Assembly: GCA_964503315.1 (NCBI GenBank)
Contig: CAZCZL010000001.1
Coordinates: 1 to 64,000 of the forward strand
Direction: 5' to 3'
Origin: FEB-12 sp964503315
GTDB lineage: Bacteria > Zixibacteria > MSB-5A5 > GN15 > FEB-12
Length of the DNA: 64,000 bases
Part shown: piece after piece, positions 7,979 through 16,681 of the stretch
How positions within the stretch are numbered: the first letter of the stretch is position 1
How the letters are laid out: each line of letters starts with the position of its first letter
The notes under the pieces: generated by a model
Databases searched by the model: none
Told to the model about the DNA's origin: nothing
The model's input: only the letters and a program-made list of their open reading frames with translations
Translations under genes and position numbers: made by a program

Positions 7979-8803
7979 TCACTCTTCTCTCAGCACCCAC
8001 CCCAACGGCCCGTCCGGCCGAATCACCGGCTTAAGCTGCTCCCAGGAGAGGAATACGAATGAGCACCCCGCATTACACCCACTGATCTCGCACGCGTTGT
8101 ATGTGAAGAATAACCCGGTATCAGTCATCGCAAAATTCTCAGTAAGCGTGAAGTCTTCAGATATGAAGAATCCATACTTCCTCAGGTCGACGTTGGCCGG
8201 AAGTTTCCTCAACTTCCTGAAAGATACCAGCCCCATTGAGTCCAATGCAATTCTACTATCAGTAATAAACAAATCGTCCAACCTGATCGGTGCATAGGTT
8301 CTTAGTTCGTAGTTGCGGGCTACCTTGCGTTGGCGATTTCTATACCCCCCGGGGTAACTATATTCCTCCATATGCAGACACATGATTCCTGGTCCGAACC
8401 ATACACCTGTGGAGTTGACAATGTACTTGGAAGGTTTGTCATCTGGAAAGTCGCGCCAGAGCTGTCTCAGCGAGTCAACCTCAAGCTCAACTCTTTGTTG
8501 TATGGAGGTTCCTTCCTCCAATTCAAGATTGTCATTGAGAAAACGGCTGACTATGCTATTCAGATTGGAAATGGTTTCGTCGCCAATTTCACCACGCAAC
8601 ACAGGGTAAGAAATAGAAATTGTAATGCAACAACCGGGAGAAGATGCGGACCGAGCGGACGGTTTCTGCCAAACTGTATCAATGACAACTCTCTCTATAT
8701 CAAGGTACTCCCCCGGCCTGTCATACCACTCCTCCGCCCTGACCCCTTGCGATGACAGAGTCGACGTCACCACAACAAAACCCAACACAAGAAGTCTGTT
8801 CAT
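7979..8803 (-). CDS. Exported DUF4163/DUF3298-type protein
   Basis: Secreted protein of 274 residues. The start at 8803 is preceded by GGGAGAG and yields a signal peptide (MNRLLVLGFVVVTSTL, cleavage near VRA-EEW). The mature part has the two-part layout of the DUF4163 plus DUF3298 families, also seen in PdaC and the anti-sigma factor RsiV: a strand-rich first half (ISISYPVL, YSYPGGYRN) and a second half with APIRLDDLF, FFISEDFTL, LFFTYNACEI and FLSWEQLKPVI. Three Cys pairs in the mature region suggest an oxidising compartment. Related proteins bind peptidoglycan or lysozyme, but no substrate can be assigned. It is monocistronic. Confidence 0.7.
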   Translation of the reverse strand: MNRLLVLGFVVVTSTLSSQGVRAEEWYDRPGEYLDIERVVIDTVWQKPSARSASSPGCCITISISYPVLRGEIGDETISNLNSIVSRFLNDNLELEEGTSIQQRVELEVDSLRQLWRDFPDDKPSKYIVNSTGVWFGPGIMCLHMEEYSYPGGYRNRQRKVARNYELRTYAPIRLDDLFITDSRIALDSMGLVSFRKLRKLPANVDLRKYGFFISEDFTLTENFAMTDTGLFFTYNACEISGCNAGCSFVFLSWEQLKPVIRPDGPLGWVLREE

Positions 8804-8902
8804 GCGCTCTCCCGAATTCTGATACTCGTCTACTCCAATCTGGCATTTCGGCGTGCGATAATCAAGGAGCAAGTGGTCCCTGATCTGATTACGTAAGCCA
8901 AC

Positions 8903-8933
8903 AAAAAGACCCGGCGGCTGTGGCCACCGGGTC
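8903..8933 (-). terminator. Terminator of the M16 peptidase gene
   Basis: Read on the minus strand, GACCCGG pairs with CCGGGTC, extended by two further pairs after a mismatch, and is followed by TTTTTG. It begins 24 bases after the peptidase stop codon. Confidence 0.82.
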
Positions 8934-8956
8934 CTGATTGTCAGATCTTGGACGCT

Positions 8957-11662
8957 TTACAGCGACGATACTTCCCCTATCCCAAGTGATCTGATCCCCT
9001 CTTCGATCTTGGCCTTATCCCCGACGATCACAATCGTCAGGTCATTCGGGCGAACATACTTGCCCGCGATCTCCTTGACCTTCGCCTGATCGATCGCCTG
9101 CACCTGGCCGACCCGCGTCTTCCAGTAATCCAGCGGGCGATCGTATAGCGCCAGCGAGCGAAGTTGCATCGTTATGCCACCGAAATTCTGGAATCCCTGA
9201 GGATACGACTTCACCATCGATGTCTTGGCATCGGTCAATTCCTCATCGGTCAGCGGCCGGGTCGAGATCACATCCTTCATTTCCTTCAGTATCTCCACCA
9301 GCGCTTCCTTGGTCGACTGCGACTGCACCGGCGCTACTACGCTGAACGGCGCGCTCAGCTTGTTCGACCCGAGGGCAGAGTATGAACCGTACGTGAATCC
9401 CTTGTCTTCACGTAGATTCATATTGATACGGCTGGTGAAATCGCCACCCAACCGGCTGTTGAAGACGATGAACGGCAGATAATCCGGGTCGGTTGGCGGA
9501 ATGCTCGGATACCCGGCGAAGATCACAGACTGCTGCGCTCCCGGACGGTCTACGATATAGACGGTCGGCGAAGTATGCGTGATCGGAGTCGGAGCAGGCA
9601 CTTCGGCCGGCGTCCCCTGTTTCCAGGCGGCGAATGACTTCTCGAAGAGCGCCTTTGCTTCTGCCATCGTGATGTCGCCGGTTATCGCCACCGTCGTCAC
9701 ATTCGGGAAATAGTTCGCCTGATAGAATTTTAGGACATCGTCGCGCGTGATCGCGGCTAACGACGCCTCCGTACCGTTCCCCGAAGCCGGCTGCCCGTAC
9801 GCGCTATTGGTGCCGTACAGCTTCTCGCGGAAAATGACGGACCCGAGCTGGCGCGGTTCTGATTTCATCGCCTCAATCGCGGACAACCGCTCGTTTTTGA
9901 GTCGGTCGAGTTCATTCTGCGGGAACGTCGGCGCGAGCACCATATCGGCAACCAAGCCGACAGCTGGCGCGAAATTCCGCTTGAGCACATTCAGATTAAC
10001 GTGGGTCTCGTCATAGCTCGAACCGGAACCGGCGTTCGCGCCGAGCATCCGAATAGTGTCGGATATCTGCAGCGCGTTCAGCTTCTTGAATCCTTCGTCC
10101 AGCATATCAGCGGTCAGCGATGCCAGCCCGAACTTGCCTGCCGGATCCGAGGTCCACCCGCGCTCGATCATTAGAGACATATCGACCAGTGGCAACCGGT
10201 GGTCTTCGACCAGCAGGATCTGCATCCCGTTTGCCAAGGTCGCGCTTTGCACGGTCGGTGCGGTGAACGGCGCCTCCGCGGCCGGCGTCGGCTTCACACT
10301 CCTATCGATGCCGGTCTCCTTGGCCACCAGATTCCCCTGCGGGACGATATACAATACCCCGCGCTTGTTCGGCGCGAGATACGTCTTAGCCAACTGATTG
10401 ACCCCATCGAGAGTCGCGCTGCGATAGCGGTTGACATCCCACTCCAACTTGTCCGGTGAACCGAGAGACACGTTGTACTGGTTCAGGATGTCGGCCTTGC
10501 CGCCAAACCCGCCAATATTCTGCAGACGGCGAATGAATGAGACTTCCCAATTGGTCTTGGCCCGTTCCAGTTCACGTGCGGTGATGCCGGTCTTGAGCAG
10601 CTTGTTCAATTCGACATCGATTGCCTTCTCAAGTTCTTCAGCCGTATGCCCCGGCTTCGCTACCGCCTGGATGGTGAATTGACTCGAGATCTCGCGCGAG
10701 GCCTGATAGGCGAAGACCTGATCCGCGATCTGCAGGCGATAGACCAGCGCTTCATTGAGGCGCGAGTTCATCCCGTTGCTCAACACATCGGCCAGCAGAT
10801 CCGCCTCGGCATCGCCGGGCGCGTAATACGCCGGCGTGTGCCACGCCATGATCACCATCGGGAGCTCTACCTCATCTTCGGCCACGGCACGACGTTCGTA
10901 CGAAATGTCGGGGATCCATGACGTGTAGCGCTCTACCGGCGGCCCTGCCGGGATCGGCGCGAAATACTTCTCGATCAACTCTTTCGCGGCCGCGGAATTG
11001 AAATCCCCGGCCAAACAGAGCGAGGCATTGCTTGGGGAATAATACTTTCTAAAGAAGTCCTTTACGTCGTCTGCCGAAGCCGCGCTGAGGTCTTCCATAC
11101 TCCCGATCACCGACCAGGAATACGGGTGCCCCATCGGATAGATCAGGAGCGGAAGTACATCTTCCTGCACGCCGTATGGGGCGTTATCGACACCCTGCCG
11201 ACGTTCGTTCTTCACGACATCCCGCTGGTTGTCCAGCTTCTCCTGAGTGAAGACATCCAGCAGATGCCCCATCCGGTCTGACTCCATCGCCAGAGCTGTC
11301 TCCAGGTGCTCCGATGGCACGTTCTCCCAGTAATTGGTGCGGTCTTCCGAGGTCGACCCGTTGCAGTCCGCTCCGATTTTGTCGAGCGGCACAAAATAGT
11401 CGCCATCGAAATTCTTGGACCCCTGGAACATCATATGTTCAAACAGATGCGCGAATCCGGTTCTCCCCGGTTTCTCGTTCTTTGAACCAACATGGTACCA
11501 GATGTTGACACTGACCATCGGGATCGAGTGGTCCTCATGCAGGATCACTTGCAGCCCGTTCGGCAATACAAACTTCTCCGTCTTCAACTGCGGCAGTGAC
11601 TGCGCCATCAACGCGCCCGCCAGCAACAGCATGACAGATACCAGCAGTAAAATCCTTCTCAC
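8957..11662 (-). CDS. Zinc metallopeptidase of the M16 (pitrilysin) family, two-domain form
   Basis: Exported peptidase of 901 residues. I place the start at GTG 11662 because AGAAGGAG lies seven bases upstream and the product then begins with a signal peptide (RRILLLVSVMLLLAGALMAQ); the frame runs further upstream without a signal. The N-terminal M16 unit has the inverted zinc motif HLFEH (His72, Glu75, His76) and the downstream Glu-bearing KNERRQG segment. The second unit (from about 470) keeps the fold (LANGMQILLVEDHRLPLVD) but has no HxxEH, so it is the usual inactive partner that closes the chamber. Two-unit periplasmic homologues degrade short peptides and are common in FCB genomes. It is transcribed alone, with a terminator behind it. 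Confidence 0.93.
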   Translation of the reverse strand: MRRILLLVSVMLLLAGALMAQSLPQLKTEKFVLPNGLQVILHEDHSIPMVSVNIWYHVGSKNEKPGRTGFAHLFEHMMFQGSKNFDGDYFVPLDKIGADCNGSTSEDRTNYWENVPSEHLETALAMESDRMGHLLDVFTQEKLDNQRDVVKNERRQGVDNAPYGVQEDVLPLLIYPMGHPYSWSVIGSMEDLSAASADDVKDFFRKYYSPSNASLCLAGDFNSAAAKELIEKYFAPIPAGPPVERYTSWIPDISYERRAVAEDEVELPMVIMAWHTPAYYAPGDAEADLLADVLSNGMNSRLNEALVYRLQIADQVFAYQASREISSQFTIQAVAKPGHTAEELEKAIDVELNKLLKTGITARELERAKTNWEVSFIRRLQNIGGFGGKADILNQYNVSLGSPDKLEWDVNRYRSATLDGVNQLAKTYLAPNKRGVLYIVPQGNLVAKETGIDRSVKPTPAAEAPFTAPTVQSATLANGMQILLVEDHRLPLVDMSLMIERGWTSDPAGKFGLASLTADMLDEGFKKLNALQISDTIRMLGANAGSGSSYDETHVNLNVLKRNFAPAVGLVADMVLAPTFPQNELDRLKNERLSAIEAMKSEPRQLGSVIFREKLYGTNSAYGQPASGNGTEASLAAITRDDVLKFYQANYFPNVTTVAITGDITMAEAKALFEKSFAAWKQGTPAEVPAPTPITHTSPTVYIVDRPGAQQSVIFAGYPSIPPTDPDYLPFIVFNSRLGGDFTSRINMNLREDKGFTYGSYSALGSNKLSAPFSVVAPVQSQSTKEALVEILKEMKDVISTRPLTDEELTDAKTSMVKSYPQGFQNFGGITMQLRSLALYDRPLDYWKTRVGQVQAIDQAKVKEIAGKYVRPNDLTIVIVGDKAKIEEGIRSLGIGEVSSL

Positions 11663-12071
11663 TGGTTTACTCCTTCTGCGAGTTCTGTGTAGTGGTGAAA
11701 TCTCATTGGTGTTCGTTTTTTGGTACGCGACAGTGGACTGCCTCGGACAGAATAAGACGTTCAGGGGAGGAAGATAATCTAATGGAATGTCGAATGAATC
11801 GGAATTTGTCGCTTCGCACGCGTTTCTGTCCGCCAACCACTCTATTCACACTCCGATACGAAGGGCACGCCCATAAGTTTCCGCCCCACTTTAAAATAAC
11901 TAATCCACACTAACTTTACCTTGTTGTACGTGCAATCAATATGCTATCTTGCCAATGGCAAAGAGGTTATCTTCACGCGCGGAGAAACCGGCGCACGGCA
12001 TATCACGTAAATTAGGTGAAGTGAATCTCAAGTGAAACTCGAGTCTGTTTGAGTTCAGCCGATTGGACCCG
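11663..12071. other. Divergent intergenic region
   Basis: This 409-base gap separates the minus-strand M16 gene from the plus-strand ABC exporter operon. Apart from the ribosome site at 11670-11677 and the promoter at 11921-11950, I see no gene, repeat or structured RNA in it. Confidence 0.5.
11921..11950 (+). promoter_or_regulatory. Extended -10 promoter of the ABC exporter operon
   Basis: TTGTTG (11921-11926), an 18-base spacer and TGCTATCTT (11942-11950) form an extended -10 promoter. The 11-mer ATGCTATCTTG recurs exactly at the next promoter (14280-14290), which supports a shared element. The leader to the ATG at 12072 would be about 115 bases. Confidence 0.45.
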
Positions 12072-12785
12072 ATGACCAACCAGAACCACCCCATTCTGCA
12101 AGCCACGAAACTCAGCCGGTGCTACCATCGGGGTCCCCAGACGATCAAGGCTGTCGACGAGGTCGACCTCATTGTTCACCCGGGGCAGTTCCTCGCCCTT
12201 GTCGGCTCGTCCGGTTCCGGAAAATCTACTCTTCTGAACCTGCTCGCTGGACTCGACACTCCCACCGGCGGAAATATCCACTTTAGAGACCAGTCCCTCG
12301 GCTCCTATTCCCGACGTCAACTGGCGGGCTACCGCGGAACCCATATTGGAATGGTCTTTCAGTCCTTCAATTTGATCAATCATCGCACGGCGCTCGAGAA
12401 TGTCGAACTGGCCATGTATTTCGATTCTACTCCTCGACAGGAGCGTCGCAACAAGGCGTCGGCCATGCTCGCACGCCTCGGCCTGGCTGACCGGATGACG
12501 CACCGTCCAGCCGATTTGTCTGGCGGAGAACAACAGCGCGTCGCTATTGCCCGCGCATTAGTGAAAGAACCGTCGATTCTTTTTGCCGACGAACCAACCG
12601 GCAATCTTGACCAGGAGAACTCTCGCCAGATCGTGGCGCTCATGCAGGAACTGAGTGCCAATGGCCTTACCGTGGTGATGGTCACGCACGATCTCGAATT
12701 GGCGCGTACATTCGCTGGCAAGACCATCCGAATGCATTACGGCAAAATCGTTGAAGAACCGTCTACTGCGGGAGGCCACCGGTGA
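12072..12785 (+). CDS. ABC transporter ATP-binding protein, LolD/MacB-like
   Basis: ATPase subunit of 237 residues. It contains Walker A GSSGSGKST, the Q-loop in MVFQSFNL, the signature LSGGEQQR, Walker B ILFADEPTGNLD and the switch His in VTHD. EPTGNLD and the LSGGEQQRVAIARAL stretch place it with the LolD/MacB/FtsE class that drives mechanotransmission exporters. The ATG at 12072 is used; a TTG nine bases earlier is possible and neither has a strong ribosome site. Its last four bases overlap the start of the permease gene, so the two are translationally coupled. The pair lacks a linked membrane-fusion protein here. Confidence 0.92.
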   Translation: MTNQNHPILQATKLSRCYHRGPQTIKAVDEVDLIVHPGQFLALVGSSGSGKSTLLNLLAGLDTPTGGNIHFRDQSLGSYSRRQLAGYRGTHIGMVFQSFNLINHRTALENVELAMYFDSTPRQERRNKASAMLARLGLADRMTHRPADLSGGEQQRVAIARALVKEPSILFADEPTGNLDQENSRQIVALMQELSANGLTVVMVTHDLELARTFAGKTIRMHYGKIVEEPSTAGGHR

Positions 12786-14245
12786 AGCTGGTCGACTCGC
12801 TCTCAATCTCTGCCGGAAATCTGGTTCGCCTCAAGCTTCGCACTACATTGACTATCGCTGGCGTGGTCATTGCCATCGCTACGTTTGTCGCCATGCTTTC
12901 ATTTGGCGCGGGCAATCAGCAGCGTATCGAGGAGCAGTTCGAAAAGCTTGGGCTATTCAACACTGTCCAGGTCTACCCGCGGGAGAAGGAAGGCGAGAAA
13001 GATACGCTCGAAGTCCGCCCACTCGACGCGGCTGCGCTCGAGGAGCTCTCCCGAATCCCTGGTGTGCGCCTTGCCTACCCGTACGACGCTTTTGGCGGAA
13101 CCGCCATTTTCGGTGATTCGGTGCTTGATACCCGGGCGCAGGCGGTCTCCATGCAGGCCCTCCGGACAAAGCTCTATTCCGGGTTGAGCGCAGGCAAATT
13201 GATCTCGGGTGATTCCACTCGGGAAGCACTGGTTACAGATCGATTCATTCGTGAGGTCGGCCAGCCTTTCCCCGATTCGGTCATTGGCAGACAGATCATT
13301 CTGAGTGTCAAAATCCCGACCATCGACTCGGGGCTTGCACGCGTTCTTCCGCCCGACATCAATTACGTGCGGAATCGCTTCCGTGAAATAGATTTTGACT
13401 CGATCATGCATCGCCCGTACGTCGAACGGATACTCCGCAACGAACTCAATAGTGCCATGGCGAATTTCCTTAAAGGCTACTGGGAATCCCCCAACATCCT
13501 GACCGAGACGCTTACCGTCGTTGGCGTGCTGCAGTCATCCGGCCCCCAAGCCCGCAACATGGCGCCGATCATCGTGGGAGATCAGGTTGGGCGACGTCTC
13601 TCCGCCAGTCCTTTCAGCGGCGATCCTTCCGAGATGTTGGCCGCGCTTTCATCCGGCAGCCTGTTCAGCGTTTCGGCCGATCCAAACAGCAAGACCTATG
13701 CGCATCTAACCCTCGACATTGATCCCAAGGTGCTGTCACAGCCCATCCTTGATTCCGTGAAAGCACTCGGCTTCAGACCCTTCTCGTTCGCCGCTCAATT
13801 TGAAGAGATAAAGAAATTCTTCTTCTACTTCGATCTCGCGTTGGCCGTGGTCGGACTCATTGCCCTGGTCACCGCTTCACTCGGTATTATTAACACCATG
13901 GTCATGTCCGTGCTTGAACGTCGTCGCGAGATCGGTATTCTGAAGTCGCTCGGCGCTGACGAACGCGATATCCGCTTCCTCTTCCTGACCGAGTCGGCTG
14001 TTATAGGCCTCGCCGGATCGGTATTCGGCATTCTCTTGGGATGGGCCATCACCCGAATAGCTTCCGGTGTCGCCCAGTACTTCATGGCCCAGGAAGGCAT
14101 TACCGGGATTGATCTTTTTGCACTCCCCTTCTGGCTGATCGGGGCCGCGCTCGCTCTGGGCCTGATCGTCTCCTTGCTTGCGGGCTACTACCCGTCGGCA
14201 CGGGCCGCCCGTATCGACCCGGTCGAAGCATTGCGCAACGAATAG
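12782..14245 (+). CDS. MacB/FtsX-family ABC transporter permease
   Basis: Membrane partner of the preceding ATPase, 487 residues. It has one N-terminal transmembrane helix (about 22-45), a large extracytoplasmic MacB_PCD domain (about 46-340) and an FtsX domain of three helices (about 350-487) ending in the typical YYPSARAARIDPVEALRNE tail. This four-helix MacB fold exports lipoproteins, peptides or small molecules from the outer leaflet or periplasm rather than from the cytoplasm. Translation starts at GTG 12782 with GGAGG six bases upstream and a four-base overlap with the ATPase gene. The cargo is unknown. Confidence 0.9.
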   Translation: MKLVDSLSISAGNLVRLKLRTTLTIAGVVIAIATFVAMLSFGAGNQQRIEEQFEKLGLFNTVQVYPREKEGEKDTLEVRPLDAAALEELSRIPGVRLAYPYDAFGGTAIFGDSVLDTRAQAVSMQALRTKLYSGLSAGKLISGDSTREALVTDRFIREVGQPFPDSVIGRQIILSVKIPTIDSGLARVLPPDINYVRNRFREIDFDSIMHRPYVERILRNELNSAMANFLKGYWESPNILTETLTVVGVLQSSGPQARNMAPIIVGDQVGRRLSASPFSGDPSEMLAALSSGSLFSVSADPNSKTYAHLTLDIDPKVLSQPILDSVKALGFRPFSFAAQFEEIKKFFFYFDLALAVVGLIALVTASLGIINTMVMSVLERRREIGILKSLGADERDIRFLFLTESAVIGLAGSVFGILLGWAITRIASGVAQYFMAQEGITGIDLFALPFWLIGAALALGLIVSLLAGYYPSARAARIDPVEALRNE

Positions 14246-14259
14246 GGCGTCGTTCATCG

Positions 14260-14288
14260 TTGCGTAAAACACTCCATTATGCTATCTT
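14260..14288 (+). promoter_or_regulatory. Extended -10 promoter of the dockerin phosphatase gene
   Basis: TTGCGT (14260-14265), a 17-base spacer and TATCTT (14283-14288) preceded by TGC give an extended -10 promoter. It predicts a start near 14296, about 32 bases before the ATG at 14328. An eight-base inverted repeat (CGCAACGA 14234-14241, TCGTTGCG 14257-14264) overlaps the -35 box and could be an operator; it is not followed by a T-run. Confidence 0.5.
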
Positions 14289-14327
14289 GAACAAGTTCTA
14301 CCGTCTCCTCTCAAACACTATCGATAT

Positions 14328-15446
14328 ATGGAATATCGCGTGCGCTTGTCGCTCCTTGTGTTGATTTCAGTCTGCCTCTCCCATAGTGCGTCTGCCGCGA
14401 CCCGATTTGCCGTGATGGGTGACTACGGTTCTGGTTCGGTCGCCGAGGGTCAGGTTGCCGCCCTCATCAATTCCTGGCAAGTCGATTTCATTGTGACGAC
14501 CGGCGACAACAGTTACGGCTCAAATTCGATCGACAACAACATCGGCCAATTCTACTCCCCTTATATAGGCGCTTATGTTGGCGGCTACGGCAGTGGTTCG
14601 CTCATCAATCGCTTCTTCCCGTCAGCGGGCAACCACGACTACTCCGATGGCGGCGGCTTCTCCGCGTATCTTTCCTACTTCACCCTTCCCGGCGCGAATA
14701 TCCCGACCACCGCAACCTCCGGCAACCCGCGCTATTACGATTTTCTCCGCGGGCCCGTCCAATTCTTCGCTATCAACAGCAATTTCCAGGAGACCGATGG
14801 CACCACCCCCAACTCGGCACAAGGACTCTGGCTGCAATCGCAACTCGACTCCTCGCAGGTTCCCTGGAAGATCGTTTTCATGCACCATCCGCCGTATTCC
14901 TCATCGCAGCATGGCTCCACTCCCGGCATGCAATGGCCGTTCGAAAACTGGGGCGCTTCGCTGATCCTCACCGGCCATGACCACACCTACGAACGGATCC
15001 TGCGCGATGACAACAACGACGGCGACTCACTCACCTATATTGTCAGCGGCCTGGGCGGTCGAAGTATCTATTCATTCCCATCGCTCAATCTCGTCACCGG
15101 CAGCCGCGTACGCTTCAATAGCACCTATGGCGCAAATCTCATCGAGGCGACAGACTCCACCCTTCTGATCAAATTCGTGACGATCGCTGGGCTCACCGTG
15201 GACTCCGTCCTGCTGACTCGCTCCTCCGCCTGTTGCGTCGGCACTACCGGCAATCTCGATGGCCTCAATGGTATTGATTTGCGCGACTTGAATGCCATGG
15301 TCAATCTCTTCATCGGCGATGGCTACCAGTTCGCCTGCAATGCGGAAGCAAACATTGACAGACTCGGACGGATTGACATCAGCGACCTCTCGTTCCTTAT
15401 CTCATATTTGCAAGGTGTGATTGATACTCTTCCTGACTGCCCGTAA
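14328..15446 (+). CDS. Secreted purple-acid-type phosphatase with C-terminal dockerin-like domain
   Basis: Exported metallophosphatase of 372 residues. The signal peptide ends near SASA. The catalytic domain (about 25-300) has the metal motifs GDYG, TTGDNSYG, SAGNHD, FMHHPPY and LTGHDHTYER of the purple acid phosphatase/calcineurin superfamily. From about residue 305 a Cys-rich dockerin-type region follows: a CC pair, then two calcium-loop-like units (GNLDGLNGIDLRDLNAMV and ANIDRLGRIDISDLSFLI) and a terminal Cys. In anaerobic clostridia dockerins dock enzymes to cohesins. Dockerin-like tails in FCB lineages usually lack a known cohesin scaffold, so the role here is open. It has its own promoter and no obvious terminator before the next gene. 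Confidence 0.88.
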   Translation: MEYRVRLSLLVLISVCLSHSASAATRFAVMGDYGSGSVAEGQVAALINSWQVDFIVTTGDNSYGSNSIDNNIGQFYSPYIGAYVGGYGSGSLINRFFPSAGNHDYSDGGGFSAYLSYFTLPGANIPTTATSGNPRYYDFLRGPVQFFAINSNFQETDGTTPNSAQGLWLQSQLDSSQVPWKIVFMHHPPYSSSQHGSTPGMQWPFENWGASLILTGHDHTYERILRDDNNDGDSLTYIVSGLGGRSIYSFPSLNLVTGSRVRFNSTYGANLIEATDSTLLIKFVTIAGLTVDSVLLTRSSACCVGTTGNLDGLNGIDLRDLNAMVNLFIGDGYQFACNAEANIDRLGRIDISDLSFLISYLQGVIDTLPDCP

Positions 15447-15492
15447 ACTGCGTCCGCAACCAAGATTGATTTACTATAGAAAGGTCTGACCT

Positions 15493-15879
15493 ATGTATCG
15501 CGTCGTGCATTTTGAGATCCATGCGGAAAACCCGGAGCGGGCTATTGCGTTCTACAGCTCTTGCTTTGAGTGGAAATTCCAGAAATGGGATGGCCCCCTC
15601 GAATACTGGTTCATCACCACCGGCGACCCCAGTGTCCCCGGCATCAATGGCGGCCTGACGCGACGTCGCGGAATTATCGATGGCGATGCGGTGATTGCCT
15701 ATCCCTGCACTATCCAGGTCGACGACATTCAGTCAATGTTGCAGAAAGTTGAATCGGCGGGCGGAAATGCTGTTGTACCGATAACCCCGATCCCGGGAGT
15801 CGGTCAGCTTTTTTACGCCAAGGATACCGAAGGGAATATTTTCGGCGTGATCCAGCCGGAGCAACCGAATCGCTACTAG
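15493..15879 (+). CDS. VOC (glyoxalase/extradiol dioxygenase fold) family protein
   Basis: Small cytoplasmic protein of 128 residues with one complete vicinal-oxygen-chelate repeat pair. FEIHAENPERAIAFYSSCF opens the first beta-alpha-beta unit and IQVDDIQSMLQKVESAGG the second. It ends with DTEGNIFGVIQ, where a metal-ligand Glu is normally found. The overall pattern matches the 'glyoxalase-like, YdfO/CatE-type' small VOC proteins that bind or detoxify small carbonyl compounds or confer resistance. The substrate is not predictable. AAGG seven bases upstream supports ATG 15493. It lies 46 bases after the phosphatase gene and could share its transcript. Confidence 0.88.
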   Translation: MYRVVHFEIHAENPERAIAFYSSCFEWKFQKWDGPLEYWFITTGDPSVPGINGGLTRRRGIIDGDAVIAYPCTIQVDDIQSMLQKVESAGGNAVVPITPIPGVGQLFYAKDTEGNIFGVIQPEQPNRY

Positions 15880-15883
15880 TAGC

Positions 15884-15915
15884 CAAAGAAAAAGGGCGGA
15901 GATGTATCCGCCCTT
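15884..15915 (-). terminator. Terminator of the long minus-strand purine/lipid/tatA operon
   Basis: A nine-base-pair stem (AAGGGCGGA 15892-15900, TCCGCCCTT 15907-15915) with a six-base loop is followed on the minus strand by a T-rich run (TTTTTCTTT). It lies 26 bases beyond the last minus-strand stop codon at 15941 and may also end the VOC transcript. Confidence 0.82.
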
Positions 15916-15940
15916 CACCACTCGTCTGACCTTTACGCGA

Positions 15941-16393
15941 TCAGTTTTCTTCGTTCTCTTTGCCGAGAATCTCTTCCGCCAACGACAGCGCCACGCCCGA
16001 CAACATTACTTCGACTCCAAGCTGGGTGAAATCCGATGAGATCAACTCGCGGTCGATCGAAGCGTAGAGCGAGCACGAGGCGCCCTTTTCTACTACCAGA
16101 CCGGACAGCGACCCGCCCTTTTCAGTGACGAAAGTCACCTCGCCTAGTTCTTCCGATGAAACATAGCCGTTGCAGTTATGCAACTGGAGGTGTGAAGTAC
16201 CGGTATAGACAACGACCAGCATCCCCCGGCGTTTCCCCAGGCTTGTCTCCGGGTAAACCTCGAGTACGAGTATCCGGCGTTCTTCCTGATTGGATACTTT
16301 AATACGGAAATGGTCCTTCTCAAAAGTGACCTTCTCCGCTTCCAGCAATGCGCCGATCTTGTCTGCGTCGGTCTGCGTGAATCCGCTCTGCAT
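15941..16393 (-). CDS. Conserved-looking hypothetical cytoplasmic protein
   Basis: I do not recognise this 150-residue protein. It has no signal peptide or membrane helix. The N-terminal 60 residues are charged and strand-rich (FRIKVSNQEERRILVLEVYPE), the middle contains LVVVYTGTSHLQLHNCNGYV, and the C-terminus is an amphipathic helix (VMLSGVALSLAEEIL) ending in acidic residues. It is the last gene of the long minus-strand operon, 31 bases after tatA and just before the terminator. Its length and the regular strand pattern suggest a small alpha/beta or PilZ-like domain, but that is a guess. Confidence 0.6.
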   Translation of the reverse strand: MQSGFTQTDADKIGALLEAEKVTFEKDHFRIKVSNQEERRILVLEVYPETSLGKRRGMLVVVYTGTSHLQLHNCNGYVSSEELGEVTFVTEKGGSLSGLVVEKGASCSLYASIDRELISSDFTQLGVEVMLSGVALSLAEEILGKENEEN

Positions 16394-16424
16394 AGTAGTA
16401 CGATCCTGAACGCTTGGCGGTTAT

Positions 16425-16655
16425 TCAGTGCGTCGATGTGTTTTTGTCATCACGCGGAGGGTCGATTCGATTCGGATCCGGTGGCCGGACATCGGTCGAG
16501 CCCTTCACCTCATCAGCCGTATCTTTCATCGCGCGTTTGAACTCACGGATCCCCTGCCCCAGTCCCTTGGCCAGTTCAGGCAGACGCTTTGCCCCGAACA
16601 GCAAGAGGATGGCCAGGAAGATCAGAATCATTTCCATTGGGCCGATGCCGAACAT
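16425..16655 (-). CDS. tatA: Twin-arginine translocase subunit TatA/TatE family
   Basis: Pore-forming subunit of the Tat system, which exports folded proteins. The 76-residue product has the diagnostic layout: short N-terminus MFGIGPMEM, a single transmembrane helix (ILIFLAILLLFG), the hinge AKRLPELAKGLGQGI and an amphipathic helix, then a polar acidic tail. The start at 16655 is fixed by AGGAGG seven bases upstream; the frame extends upstream but without support. No tatC is present in the window. The gene sits between the DUF4321 gene and an unknown gene in the purine/lipid operon. Confidence 0.93.
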   Translation of the reverse strand: MFGIGPMEMILIFLAILLLFGAKRLPELAKGLGQGIREFKRAMKDTADEVKGSTDVRPPDPNRIDPPRDDKNTSTH

Positions 16656-16681
16656 ATGTATGCCTCCTAACGAGCAATTGC

